A DNA stretch of 43,813 bases from JBKQHQ01 sp052148715 (GTDB lineage Bacteria; Pseudomonadota; Alphaproteobacteria; Rhizobiales; Xanthobacteraceae), in assembly GCA_052148715.1 (NCBI GenBank), contig JBKQHQ010000137.1, positions 1 through 43,813 on the forward strand, read 5' to 3'. The translations under genes were made by a program, and so were the position numbers. Shown here in pieces: positions 33,428 through 43,813 of this stretch. Numbering within the stretch: the stretch's first letter is position 1; the number at the start of each line of letters is the position of its first letter. The notes beneath the pieces are model-generated. The model searched no databases. It was not told the DNA's origin and saw only the letters and a list, made by a program, of their open reading frames with translations.

Positions 33428-34927
33428 ATGATCGAGCTGTTGTCCAACGCCGAGATGGCCGAGGCGGACCGCCTGGCGGTTGCGGGCGGGGTCGCGTCCA
33501 TCGAACTCATGGAAAAGGCCGGCTGTGCGGTTGCGGATCACCTGTTGGCGCATTATCCGCGCGCCTCGCGCATTGCCGTAGTGGCCGGGTCCGGGAATAA
33601 CGGTGGGGACGGTTTTGTCGCGGCGCGTGCGCTCGCGGCGGCGGGGCGCGGGGTTTGCGTTCTCTTCGTCGGCGATCGAGCAAAGGCCAAAGGCGATGCT
33701 GCGCAGGCGGCGAGACGCTGGAACGGACCGACCGAGGCGGCGAGCCCCGACGCGCTGCGGGATATCGAGGTGGTGGTCGATGCCTTGTTCGGTGCCGGTC
33801 TCGATCGCCCGATCGCCGGGCCGGCGCGGGCCATGGTCGAGGCGATGAATGCCTCCGGGGCGCCGATCGTCGCCGTGGACCTCCCGAGCGGGATCAACGG
33901 AACGAGCGGCGAGGTCATGGACGTGGCGGTGAATGCTGCACGCACAGTGACCTTCTTTCGCCGCAAGCCGGGCCATGTCCTGTTGCCGGGACGGCTCCAT
34001 TGCGGCCCGGTGCACGTCGCGGATATCGGCATTCCGCCTTCCGTCCTCGATCAGGTGCGACCGCGCACCTTCCTCAATGGCCCAGGCCTGTGGCGGGGGG
34101 TGTTCCCGGTGCCGAAGGTCAATGGACACAAATACACCCGCGGGCACGCCGTGGTGGTCTCGGGCGGCGACTCGCATACCGGCGCCGCCCGGCTGGCAGC
34201 GCGCGGCGCCCTGCGCGCCGGTGGCGGACTCGTGACCCTCGCGACCCCCGCGGACGCTCTCGCCATCAACGCGACGGCAAGCCTAACGGTCATGGTTCGC
34301 CAAGTCGACGGGGCCGGCGAGCTTGCCCTTCTGCTCGGCGATAAGCGGCTCAATGCCGTGGTCTTGGGCCCCGGCGGCGGGGTCGGCCCGCCGACGCGGG
34401 GGATGGTGCTCGCGGCATTAGCCGGCGAGCGGTCGGTCGTCCTCGATGCCGACGCGCTGACGAGCTTTGCCGACCAGGCGGACGAGTTGTTCGCAGGCAT
34501 CAAGGAGCGCCCGCGGCCGGTGGTTCTGACCCCGCATGAGGGCGAGTTCGCCAGACTGTTCGGATCGTTTCCGGAGGTTCTTGCCGGGGCAAAATGCGAT
34601 CGCGCACGTCGCGCCGCCGCACATTCGGGCGCAATCGTGCTGCTGAAAGGCCCGGATACGGTCGTCGCGGCACCGGATGGCCGAGCAGCAATTGCCGAGA
34701 ATGCGCCGCCATGGCTCGCGACAGCCGGCGCAGGCGATGTTCTCGCCGGCTTCGTCGCGGGCTTGCTGGCGCAGGGCATGCCGGGCTTTGAGGCGGCGGC
34801 GGCCGCCGTCTGGCTGCATGGTGAAACCGGCAACGAGGCCGGGCCAGGCCTGATCTCCGAGGACCTGCCCGAGGTGCTGCCAAAGGTGTACCGCGAGCTT
34901 TTTGCGAGGTTGGCTGCGCATCGGTGA
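33428..34927 (+). CDS. nnr: Bifunctional NAD(P)HX epimerase / ADP- or ATP-dependent dehydratase
   Basis: A 499-residue fusion. The N-terminal YjeF_N epimerase domain holds VVAGSGNNGGDGFVAARALA, VVVDALFGAGLDRPIAGPAR and VDLPSGINGTSGE; the C-terminal ribokinase-like dehydratase holds HKYTRGHAVVVSGGDSHTGA, AVVLGPGGGVGPPTRG, VVLTPHEGEFARLFG and ATAGAGDVLAGFVAGLLAQG. Together they repair damaged hydrated NADH and NADPH in the cytoplasm. The start ATG 33428 is preceded by only a weak ribosome binding site. The gene is divergent from glnB; this neighbour order is common in the group. Confidence 0.93.
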   Translation: MIELLSNAEMAEADRLAVAGGVASIELMEKAGCAVADHLLAHYPRASRIAVVAGSGNNGGDGFVAARALAAAGRGVCVLFVGDRAKAKGDAAQAARRWNGPTEAASPDALRDIEVVVDALFGAGLDRPIAGPARAMVEAMNASGAPIVAVDLPSGINGTSGEVMDVAVNAARTVTFFRRKPGHVLLPGRLHCGPVHVADIGIPPSVLDQVRPRTFLNGPGLWRGVFPVPKVNGHKYTRGHAVVVSGGDSHTGAARLAARGALRAGGGLVTLATPADALAINATASLTVMVRQVDGAGELALLLGDKRLNAVVLGPGGGVGPPTRGMVLAALAGERSVVLDADALTSFADQADELFAGIKERPRPVVLTPHEGEFARLFGSFPEVLAGAKCDRARRAAAHSGAIVLLKGPDTVVAAPDGRAAIAENAPPWLATAGAGDVLAGFVAGLLAQGMPGFEAAAAAVWLHGETGNEAGPGLISEDLPEVLPKVYRELFARLAAHR

Positions 34928-35292
34928 TGAGCGTTCTGCGTCACCTCGAACCAGCCGGCAGGCGCGGTCTCTTGCGGCCGAAGGCTATGATCGCGGAGCA
35001 CCCGTTTACCAGGACTGTCCGCCACGAAAGCGATGCGGACGGTCTGCCGGGGCGGTCCCTGCTGTCCGCAGGGCCGGTTGGGCTCGCAGGGAAGCGAGCC
35101 ACGTGGACCGCGGTGGCTTCGCGTCCCAGCGTTGCCCTCACGGAAACATTTCCCCATTTTTTTCGTGCGCGGTGGCGAGGGCGTGATATAAGCCGCGCCG
35201 CCCGCGCGCAGGTTTTGGGCTCTGGTCCTGATTTTTCGCTGGCACGCTGCCTTTAACTGCGCTTCAAGCCCGGCAGCCCAGAGATGCTCTTT
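34928..35292. other. Intergenic region with inverted repeat and tRNA promoter-like motif
   Basis: About 365 bases. GGCTCGC (35081-35087) and GCGAGCC (35094-35100) pair around AGGGAA without a T run, a possible nnr transcript end. GATATAAG near 35186 resembles a -10 element upstream of the tRNA. No protein gene is supported. Confidence 0.45.
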
Positions 35293-35377
35293 GCGGGCGT
35301 GGCGGAACTGGTAGACGCGCGGGATTTAGGTTCCCGTGACGAAAGTCGTGGGGGTTCGAGTCCCTCCGCCCGCACCA
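35293..35377 (+). tRNA. tRNA-Leu (UAG), CCA encoded
   Basis: Acceptor GCGGGCG (35293-35299) pairs with CGCCCGC (35367-35373). The anticodon stem CGGGA/TCCCG closes a seven-base loop TTTAGGT, anticodon TAG. A long variable arm (a class II tRNA) and GGTTCGAGTCC T arm are present; CCA is at 35375-35377. The length of 85 bases is right for leucine. Confidence 0.97.
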
Positions 35378-35455
35378 CGGGCATTCGCTGGCTTCGAGTC
35401 TTGCGACCGCACCTGGACGGTCTGCGCGCAAGGATGAATGAAAGACGAAGATTCC

Positions 35456-36841
35456 ATGCAAGTGACCGAAACCCTCGTTGAAGGCCTCAAGCGTGAATAT
35501 CGCGTCGTGGTCCCTGCCTCGGACCTTGACGCCAAGGTGAACGAGCGACTGGTCGAGCTGAAACAACGGGTGCAGATCCGCGGTTTCCGTCCGGGCAAGG
35601 TGCCGGTCGCCCATCTCAAGCGCGTCTACGGGCGTGCCGCCATGGCCGAGACGATCGAGGCGGCCATTCGTGAGGCGAATGCCAAAATCGTTGGCGATCT
35701 CGGGCATAAGATCGCCTCCGAGCCGAAAGTGACCCTGCCCTCGGAAAGCAGCGTGGTCGAGGGCATGATCGCCGGCCAGAGCGATCTGGCCTATACGGTG
35801 GCGCTCGAGATCGTGCCCAAGATCGAGCTTGCCGACTTCAAGAACATCAAGCTCGAGCGGCCGATTGCCGACGTAGCCGATGCGGAGATCGAAGAGGCGC
35901 TCCGCAACATCGCTGAGCAGAACCGGCCGTTTGTGGCCAAGGCCGAAGGTGCTGGGGCCGAGAAGGGTGATCGTGTGACGGTCTCCTTCGTCGGCAGGAT
36001 CGACGGCGAACCGTTCGAGGGCGGCACCAGCGACGACATCCCGGTCAACATCGGCTCCGGCACCTTCATTCCGGGCTTCGAGGATCAGTTGATCGGCGTC
36101 AGGCCGGGTGAGACGCGCACCGTCACGTCGACCTTTCCGAAGAACTACGGCAATGACAAGCTCGCCGGAAAGGATGCCGAATTCGCCGTAACGGTGAAGT
36201 CGGTCGAGGCGCCGACTGAGGTGACCGTCGATGACGCGTTCGCCAAATCGCTCGGCCTCGAATCGCTCGATAAGTTGAAGGAAGCGGTCAAGGATCGCTT
36301 GCAGCGCGAGCACGCAGCGGCCTCGCGACAGAAACTCAAACGCGCTCTGCTCGACCGGCTTGACGAGACGCACAAATTCGACTCGCCGCCTTCGCTGGTC
36401 GAGGAGGAATTTGCCAACGTTTGGAAGACCGTCGTTTCCGATCTGGAGCGCCAAGGCAGCAGCTTCGCCGACGAAGGGACGAACGAGGAGGCGGCCAAAG
36501 CGGAGTATCGCAGCATCGCTGAGCGGCGCGTACGCCTCGGCCTCGTTCTCGCGGAAATCGGAGAGCGCAACAACATCAAGGTTACCGACGAGGAAGTCAG
36601 TCGGGCGGTGGTCGAGCGGGCGCGCCAGTTCCCCGGACAGGAGCAGCAGGTTTGGGATCTTTACCGAAAGAATGCGAATGCCCTGGCGTCCCTGCGGGCG
36701 CCGATCTATGAGGAGAAGGTGGTCGATTTCCTCACCGAGCTTGCGGACGTGACCGAGAAGAAGGTTTCGCGCGAGGAGCTCCTTAAGGATGACGAGGCCG
36801 ACGTCGCACAAGGAAAGACCGAGGCGCCGCCGGCGGCGTAG
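35456..36841 (+). CDS. tig: Trigger factor chaperone / prolyl isomerase
   Basis: 461 residues from ATG 35456 (MQVTETLVEGLKREY), the conserved start; ATG 35438 is possible with AAGGA upstream and adds six residues. The ribosome-binding signature GFRPGKVP lies near residue 43-50, the FKBP-type domain has GDRVTVSFVGRIDGEPFEGG and GSGTFIPGFEDQLIGVRPGE, and the C-terminal helical chaperone part follows. It binds nascent chains at the ribosomal exit tunnel. It begins the conserved tig-clpP-clpX-lon series; a 232-base gap separates it from clpP. Confidence 0.97.
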   Translation: MQVTETLVEGLKREYRVVVPASDLDAKVNERLVELKQRVQIRGFRPGKVPVAHLKRVYGRAAMAETIEAAIREANAKIVGDLGHKIASEPKVTLPSESSVVEGMIAGQSDLAYTVALEIVPKIELADFKNIKLERPIADVADAEIEEALRNIAEQNRPFVAKAEGAGAEKGDRVTVSFVGRIDGEPFEGGTSDDIPVNIGSGTFIPGFEDQLIGVRPGETRTVTSTFPKNYGNDKLAGKDAEFAVTVKSVEAPTEVTVDDAFAKSLGLESLDKLKEAVKDRLQREHAAASRQKLKRALLDRLDETHKFDSPPSLVEEEFANVWKTVVSDLERQGSSFADEGTNEEAAKAEYRSIAERRVRLGLVLAEIGERNNIKVTDEEVSRAVVERARQFPGQEQQVWDLYRKNANALASLRAPIYEEKVVDFLTELADVTEKKVSREELLKDDEADVAQGKTEAPPAA

Positions 36842-37073
36842 CGGGTTCGGCAGCCGAAACGATCATAGGGCGATGGCAAAACATGGCGCTGCGCCGGCGG
36901 TTGCCGCCATTTTGGCGGACTGGGCTGGCGCAACGCCCGCAAGTTCGGCGGTCTTGTCGTCGCGGCCGGCGTTCATATTTGTTAAAGCTGGATCGCACAT
37001 TCGGCAGTGCGATGAGAGCACGGTGTCTCGAAGAAGCTTCACGGGCGCGGTGACCAAGCGGAGTAGGTGATTT

Positions 37074-37706
37074 ATGCGAAATCCGACCGATACCTATATG
37101 AACTACCTCGTGCCGATGGTGGTCGAGCAGACCAACCGAGGCGAGCGCGCCTATGACATCTATTCACGGCTTCTGAAGGAGCGGATCATCTTCATTACCG
37201 GTCCGATCGAGGACGGTATGTCGACGCTGATCGTGGCCCAACTGCTGTTCCTTGAGGCCGAGAATCCGAAAAAAGAAATCTCGATGTATATCAACTCGCC
37301 TGGCGGTATGGTTACCTCTGGCCTGGCCATCTACGACACAATGCAGTTTATCCGTCCGCCGGTGTCGACGTTGTGCACCGGGCAGGCGGCCTCGATGGGC
37401 TCGCTGTTGCTCGCAGCCGGACAAAAGGACCTGCGGTTTGCGCTGCCGAACGCGCGCATTATGGTGCACCAGCCCTCGGGCGGGTTCCAAGGGCAGGCCA
37501 CCGACATCATGCTGCACGCGCAAGAAATCTTGAACCTGAAGAAGCGGCTCAACGAGATCTACGTGCGGCACACCGGCCAATCGCTCAAGAAGATTGAGGA
37601 TGCGTTGGAGCGCGATTATTTTCTGACTGCAGAAATGGCCAAGGATTTCGGGCTGGTCGACAAGGTAATCGACAAACGCCCCGAAGACGGGATGGCCAAG
37701 TCTTGA
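37074..37706 (+). CDS. clpP: ATP-dependent Clp protease proteolytic subunit
   Basis: 210 residues with the catalytic triad Ser107 in GQAASMGSLLL, His132 in MVHQPSGGFQG and Asp181 in LERDYFLTAEMA. The N-terminus includes a short propeptide-like stretch (MRNPTDTYMNYLVPMVV). It forms the double heptamer that degrades proteins fed by ClpX. ATG 37074 is preceded by GGAGTAGGTGA. clpX follows after a 340-base gap. Confidence 0.98.
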   Translation: MRNPTDTYMNYLVPMVVEQTNRGERAYDIYSRLLKERIIFITGPIEDGMSTLIVAQLLFLEAENPKKEISMYINSPGGMVTSGLAIYDTMQFIRPPVSTLCTGQAASMGSLLLAAGQKDLRFALPNARIMVHQPSGGFQGQATDIMLHAQEILNLKKRLNEIYVRHTGQSLKKIEDALERDYFLTAEMAKDFGLVDKVIDKRPEDGMAKS

Positions 37707-38050
37707 GGCAAGTCCTGAGCGGGTCGGTTGAATTTTTGCCCGAATTGTTCACGTCTTGTCCCGGCTTTTCGCGATTCGGGCCCAATAGGGTCCGTTAGGC
37801 CAGGGGTAACGCGAGGCTAGGGGTAAAAAGCCCGGGAAGGGCGGAAAAATACCTGAGTTATGGGGTTGTTTATTGTTAATGAATTCTTGATTGTCGTGCC
37901 GTTAGCATGCTTCGCTAAGGCCTCGGTAACCGGCCGGCGGGATTTGCCGCCACGAAAGGGGCGCATTAGCCCGGTGCGCTACGGAATGTTAGCGCGGCAT
38001 TGATACGCGGAACGGGTGCTCCTGCGCCCGGAGGTGAGACGGAGAGAGGA
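37707..38050. other. Intergenic region clpP to clpX
   Basis: About 344 bases. GCCCGAAT (37738-37745) and ATTCGGGC (37774-37781) are inverted with a 28-base loop. The sequence AGGGGTAA occurs twice near 37803 and 37820. A clpX promoter is expected; no heat-shock (sigma-32) pair was assigned. Confidence 0.4.
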
Positions 38051-39325
38051 ATGAGCAAGGTCGGCGGCGGCGATTCAAAGAATACGCTCTATTGCTCGTT
38101 CTGCGGCAAGAGCCAGCATGAGGTGCGCAAGCTTATTGCCGGGCCGACGGTGTTCATTTGCGACGAGTGCGTTGAGCTGTGCATGGACATCATTCGCGAG
38201 GAGAACAAGTCCTCGCTGGTGAAATCGCGTGACGGCATTCCGACCCCGAAGGAGATTCGCAAGGTTCTCGACGACTATGTGATCGGGCAGGATCATGCCA
38301 AGAAGGTCCTTTCGGTTGCAGTGCACAATCATTACAAGCGACTCAACCATCAGACCAAGCACAACGACGTTGAGCTTGCCAAATCCAATATTCTGCTCAT
38401 CGGGCCGACCGGCTCCGGCAAGACGCTGCTCGCGCAGACGCTCGCCCGCATCCTCGATGTGCCGTTCACCATGGCGGACGCGACGACGCTGACGGAAGCG
38501 GGCTATGTCGGCGAGGATGTCGAAAACATCATCCTCAAGCTTCTGCAATCGGCCGACTACAATGTCGAGCGCGCGCAACGCGGTATCGTCTATATCGACG
38601 AAATCGACAAGATCAGCCGCAAGTCGGATAATCCCTCGATCACCCGTGACGTGTCGGGGGAGGGCGTGCAGCAAGCCCTGTTGAAGATCATGGAGGGCAC
38701 CATCGCCTCGGTGCCGCCGCAAGGTGGCCGCAAGCACCCGCAGCAAGAATTACTGCAGGTCGATACGACCAACATCCTGTTCGTCTGCGGCGGAGCATTC
38801 GCAGGCCTGGAGAAGATAATCTCCGCGCGCGGGCGCTCGACCTCGATCGGCTTTGGCGCCAAAGTCATGGCACCGGAGGATCGGCGTGCCGGAGAGATAT
38901 TCCGCGACGTCGAGCCGGAAGACCTGCTCAAATACGGCCTCATTCCCGAATTCGTTGGGCGGCTGCCGGTTGTGGCGACGCTCGAGGATCTCGACGAGCC
39001 GTCGCTGAAGAAGATTCTCACGGAACCAAAGAACGCTCTGGTTAAACAATACCAGCGACTATTCGAGATGGAGAGTGTGGACCTGACCCTCGCCGAGGAG
39101 GCGCTTGGCGCCATCGCTCGCAAGGCGATCGACCGCAAGACCGGCGCGCGGGGCCTGCGCTCGATCATGGAAGGCATTCTGCTCGACACGATGTTCGACC
39201 TGCCAAGCCTTGAAGGCGTCGAAGAGGTCGTCATTTCGCGCGAGGTTGTCGAGGGCAGTGCACGGCCGCTGTACATCTATGCGGATCGCGCTGACCGTGC
39301 GAGCGACGCAGGCGCTAGCGCCTGA
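38051..39325 (+). CDS. clpX: ATP-dependent Clp protease ATP-binding subunit
   Basis: 424 residues from ATG 38051 (MSKVGGGDSKNTLYCSFCGK) with GGAG six bases upstream; the frame to 38000 is not conserved. The N-terminal zinc finger has Cys15, Cys18, Cys37 and Cys40. Walker A is GPTGSGKT at 118-125, Walker B IVYIDEIDKI, and the sensor 2 region TGARGLRSIMEGILLDTMFD. The hexamer unfolds tagged or recognised proteins and passes them to ClpP; in alphaproteobacteria it also controls cell-cycle regulators. Confidence 0.98.
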   Translation: MSKVGGGDSKNTLYCSFCGKSQHEVRKLIAGPTVFICDECVELCMDIIREENKSSLVKSRDGIPTPKEIRKVLDDYVIGQDHAKKVLSVAVHNHYKRLNHQTKHNDVELAKSNILLIGPTGSGKTLLAQTLARILDVPFTMADATTLTEAGYVGEDVENIILKLLQSADYNVERAQRGIVYIDEIDKISRKSDNPSITRDVSGEGVQQALLKIMEGTIASVPPQGGRKHPQQELLQVDTTNILFVCGGAFAGLEKIISARGRSTSIGFGAKVMAPEDRRAGEIFRDVEPEDLLKYGLIPEFVGRLPVVATLEDLDEPSLKKILTEPKNALVKQYQRLFEMESVDLTLAEEALGAIARKAIDRKTGARGLRSIMEGILLDTMFDLPSLEGVEEVVISREVVEGSARPLYIYADRADRASDAGASA

Positions 39326-39369
39326 GTTGTGGACAATGGCGAGCATTCGGCGCAACACGGCGCAGGCGA

Positions 39370-39403
39370 AACGCGCCGGCGCCTTTCTCCGAAAGGGCGC
39401 GTT
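39370..39403 (+). terminator. Hairpin between clpX and lon, weak terminator candidate
   Basis: AACGCGCC (39370-39377) pairs with GGCGCGTT (39396-39403), and the inner CCTTTC (39382-39387) pairs with GAAAGG (39391-39396). No long T run follows (TTAACTT), so Rho-independent ending would be partial. It may instead act as an mRNA stabiliser or attenuator. Confidence 0.4.
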
Positions 39404-39607
39404 AACTTGACTAGCTGCACACCCGACGCCACCTATGACGAACGACTAAAACGAGCGTACGAAAATCGCGTAATTCACTCCGGGCAAGGTTTCGTATCCC
39501 CCGTTCGGGGCTCCCCGCGTGTTCCCTTCCCCGGCCCATCAGCACTCCACTGCGGCAGCGCCTTTGCGGGCTGCGGTCGAGGGGCACAGCAATAAGGATA
39601 TCGGGCC

Positions 39608-42034
<2,427 letters not shown>

Positions 42035-42056
42035 GCGCCAATACGCACGTCACCAG

Positions 42057-42090
42057 AACGGCGGCTCCCGATGGGGCCGCCGTTTGCTTT
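42057..42090 (+). terminator. Intrinsic terminator of lon
   Basis: Stem AACGGCGGC (42057-42065) and GCCGCCGTT (42076-42084), a perfect nine-base pairing with a ten-base loop, then TTTGCTTT. It lies 22 bases after the lon stop and before tRNA-Val. Confidence 0.85.
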
Positions 42091-42144
42091 GGGCGGCCCG
42101 GGGAGCTTGCCTCGCTTCGAGCAAAAACGATACATGATCGGGCA

Positions 42145-42220
42145 GGGCGGTTAGCTCAGCTGGTAGAGCGCCTGCTTTACACGCAGGATGTCGGCGGTTC
42201 GAGTCCGTCACCGCCCACCA
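42145..42220 (+). tRNA. tRNA-Val (UAC), CCA encoded
   Basis: Acceptor GGGCGGT (42145-42151) pairs with ACCGCCC (42210-42216). D arm TAGCTCAGCTGGTAGAGC, anticodon stem CCTGC/GCAGG closing the loop TTTACAC with anticodon TAC, and T arm GGTTCGAGTCC are present. CCA is at 42218-42220. TTGCCT at 42107 and TACATG near 42131 could be its promoter. Confidence 0.98.
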
Positions 42221-42434
42221 ATTGATTCAAAGCCTAGCATCCCCATATTGAGTATGGTACCGAAATCCGGTACGCAGGTGGTGACCCTGATGACAGTAGC
42301 GGTGTGTTCACTGACGCCGCGAAATGGTCAGGGGGCAACCATCGCCTATCCCTTATTTCGCCACCCTTTCTCAGTGATTGTTTACCGGGGCGGAATAAAG
42401 CTAGGGGGCAGGCGGCGGGGTAAGGTGATGCGGT

Positions 42435-43178
42435 ATGCTTAAGAGCGTTGCTCATCGATTGATTGCCGTTGCCTGTTTCGGCCTTGCGTCCGTGCCGGCC
42501 GCGCTGGCCGCCGATCTCGGGGCGACACCGGGCTATGCGGCGCCTCCCGTGAGTTGGGGCTGGACCGGCTTCTATCTAGGCGGCCAGCTCGGTTACGGCA
42601 GCGACTCCGTGCGGTGGGGGAATGTCGGCTCGTCCGAGCTGTTTTCGCCGCCTGGATCTGTCACCCACGAGCACAACGGCAGCGTCATCGGCGGCGGCCA
42701 GATCGGGTACAATTACCAGACCGGAAATGTTGTCCTCGGCCTTGAAGGCTCGCTTTCGGGGGCCGATTTCAGCGGCACGATGCTGAGCCCCTACGCGCCG
42801 GGAACGGGCACATGGTCGTCGCGGGCCGATTGGCTTGGCACAGTGACCGGTCGTGTCGGTTACTCCTTGGGCCAGTGGCTGCCTTACGTTAAAGGCGGCT
42901 TGGCGACGGCGAATTTGGATACCACGCTGCAGAACGCCGGGGCTTTCGCGCAAAGCTCATCCCAGCACTATGGCTGGACGGCCGGCGCCGGCATCGAATA
43001 CAAGGTAACGTCGAAATGGTCGATGGGGCTCGAATACTTGTATTCGGACCTCGGTCGTACAACCGACATTAATGCGCCAGCGATCGGCGCGCCTGCTCCG
43101 GCCCTGCCGGAGACCTACACGACGGGTCTCAGGTCGCAGAGCGTGATGGGGCGGCTGAACTATAAGATCGGCTGGTAA
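42435..43178 (+). CDS. Outer-membrane beta-barrel protein, Omp25/31 type
   Basis: 247 residues with a signal peptide (MLKSVAHRLIAVACFGLASV, cleavage after PAALA near residue 25) and an eight-strand barrel pattern: WTGFYLGGQLGYG, GSVIGGGQIGYNYQTGNVVL, DWLGTVTGRVGYSLG, PYVKGGLATANLD, YGWTAGAGIEYKVTSKWSMG, LEYLYSDLGR and the C-terminal strand VMGRLNYKIGW with terminal Trp for BAM recognition. AAGGTG is eight bases before ATG 42435. Family members are abundant surface proteins of rhizobia and Brucella. Exact function is unknown. Confidence 0.92.
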   Translation: MLKSVAHRLIAVACFGLASVPAALAADLGATPGYAAPPVSWGWTGFYLGGQLGYGSDSVRWGNVGSSELFSPPGSVTHEHNGSVIGGGQIGYNYQTGNVVLGLEGSLSGADFSGTMLSPYAPGTGTWSSRADWLGTVTGRVGYSLGQWLPYVKGGLATANLDTTLQNAGAFAQSSSQHYGWTAGAGIEYKVTSKWSMGLEYLYSDLGRTTDINAPAIGAPAPALPETYTTGLRSQSVMGRLNYKIGW

Positions 43179-43245
43179 GAGGACGCGCCTTCCACCGGCC
43201 GCTCAAAAGCGATCGGCGCTCCCCAATGGCGACACAACCCGCGTT

Positions 43246-43274
43246 CTGAGCCAAGCCTTTGCGACCTGGCTCAG
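43246..43274. repeat. Inverted repeat between barrel gene and hup
   Basis: CTGAGCCA (43246-43253) and TGGCTCAG (43267-43274) pair perfectly around 13 bases. It lies between two convergent genes and could close either transcript, although no T run is present on either side. Confidence 0.45.
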
Positions 43275-43285
43275 GCACGCAGAAC

Positions 43286-43591
43286 TCAGACCGCTTCCTT
43301 GAGTTCTTTCGCCGCGCGGAAGGCGACCTTCTTGCTGGCCTTGATCTGGATCGCTTCGCCGGTCGCCGGGTTGCGGCCCATACGCGCTGCGCGCTTGCGG
43401 ACCTGCAGAATACCGAGCCCACCGATCCTGATGCGATCGCCCTTTTTTAGGTGCTTGGTGATCAGGCCAACCAGATCTCCGAGAACTGCCTCGGTTTGTT
43501 TCTTTGAAAGCTCGTGGTCTTCAGAAAGCGTCGCCGCAAGATTTCGCATCGTGACGGTCGTCTGCTTCCCCGCTGTTGCTGCCTTGGCCAT
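43286..43591 (-). CDS. hup: HU-family DNA-binding protein
   Basis: 101 residues, slightly longer than the 90 of typical HU because of an N-terminal extension (MAKAATAGKQTTVTMRNL). The beta-arm is represented by GDRIRIGGLGILQVRKRAAR, MGRNPATGEAIQIKASKKVA, and the C-terminal helix FRAAKELKEAV. HU dimers bend DNA and compact the nucleoid. ATG 43591 has AGGAGG upstream. HU commonly follows lon in proteobacteria, usually on the same strand; here it is opposed to lon. Confidence 0.93.
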   Translation of the reverse strand: MAKAATAGKQTTVTMRNLAATLSEDHELSKKQTEAVLGDLVGLITKHLKKGDRIRIGGLGILQVRKRAARMGRNPATGEAIQIKASKKVAFRAAKELKEAV

Positions 43592-43631
43592 TTGCCGGAC
43601 CTCCTCTAAAGCAGGTGCTTGTTAGCACGGT

Positions 43632-43690
43632 GACCCCCTCGCATAGGCGATTCGGGGTCGACGTGACCAACCATTTTCTCGATAAAATGG
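43632..43690 (-). promoter_or_regulatory. Two hairpins upstream of hup
   Basis: GACCCC (43632-43637) and GGGGTC (43654-43659), with inner TCGC/GCGA, form one hairpin. CCATTTT (43671-43677) and AAAATGG (43684-43690) form a second. Both lie 40-100 bases before the hup start and could be leader structures or an operator. Confidence 0.35.
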
Positions 43691-43813
43691 GCATTTTCTT
43701 GCACTTTGATGCGCGAAATTGGGGATTTCTGCAGGGTCTGGGTAAATAAGTGCCGATAATACGCAAGTGAGGTCCCCGAAGGTGCGATTTTACACGGCTT
43801 TTGTCGCTCAACA

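Noticed and set aside
35264..36811. 515-codon minus-strand frame
   Set aside because: Antisense to tRNA-Leu and tig; trigger factor motifs are in the other strand.

Overview
The window is GC-rich chromosomal DNA from an alphaproteobacterium, most likely a Hyphomicrobiales (Rhizobiales) member close to Bradyrhizobium, Rhodopseudomonas or Xanthobacteraceae. The grounds are the conserved order tRNA-Leu, tig, clpP, clpX, lon, tRNA-Val, an Omp25/31-type barrel and hup; a glnB-glnA pair behind a sigma-54 type promoter; rplM-rpsI; and a three-gene NHEJ cluster with a PE-Lig-Pol LigD. Assignment is from recognised protein families only; no search was run.

Layout. 1-6.6 kb: an envelope or exopolysaccharide block (GT4 glycosyltransferase cut by the left edge, Wzz/GumC-type chain-length protein with a degenerate kinase-like domain, CelD/BcsL-type GNAT, CE4 polysaccharide deacetylase). 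6.6-8.3 kb: gene-poor stretch with two short proteins and a strong hairpin. 8.3-11.1 kb: a stand-alone LigJ-type 4-oxalomesaconate hydratase and a patatin-like lipase, both on the minus strand. 11.5-16.1 kb: the NHEJ operon ku, a BRCT/MerR-like/TPR protein, ligD. 16.3-21.2 kb: a small thiol-dioxygenase-like cupin tail to tail with a four-domain rhodanese, then a Tat-type amidohydrolase translationally coupled to a D-2-hydroxyacid dehydrogenase. 21.2-25.9 kb: a secreted protein, a small helical protein, a membrane-anchored M15-type peptidase and a second GNAT, with long gaps. 25.9-28.5 kb: CoA-binding protein, crotonase-fold protein, DUF3175 protein and hotdog thioesterase.

28.6-43.8 kb is core housekeeping: rplM-rpsI with an intrinsic terminator, a membrane diguanylate cyclase, glnA-glnB, bifunctional NAD(P)HX repair enzyme, tRNA-Leu(UAG), trigger factor, ClpP, ClpX, Lon, tRNA-Val(UAC), an outer-membrane barrel and HU. 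Trigger factor, ClpXP and Lon together make up most of a folding and regulated-proteolysis set. No CRISPR array, transposase, integrase or phage gene is visible.

The least ordinary feature is the BRCT/MerR/TPR protein locked between ku and ligD, whose apparent N-terminus can only be completed through a CTG codon overlapping the ku stop. Other points are a pseudokinase-like chain-length protein, a quadruple rhodanese with one active-site cysteine, a crotonase lacking both catalytic glutamates, and an isolated LigJ.
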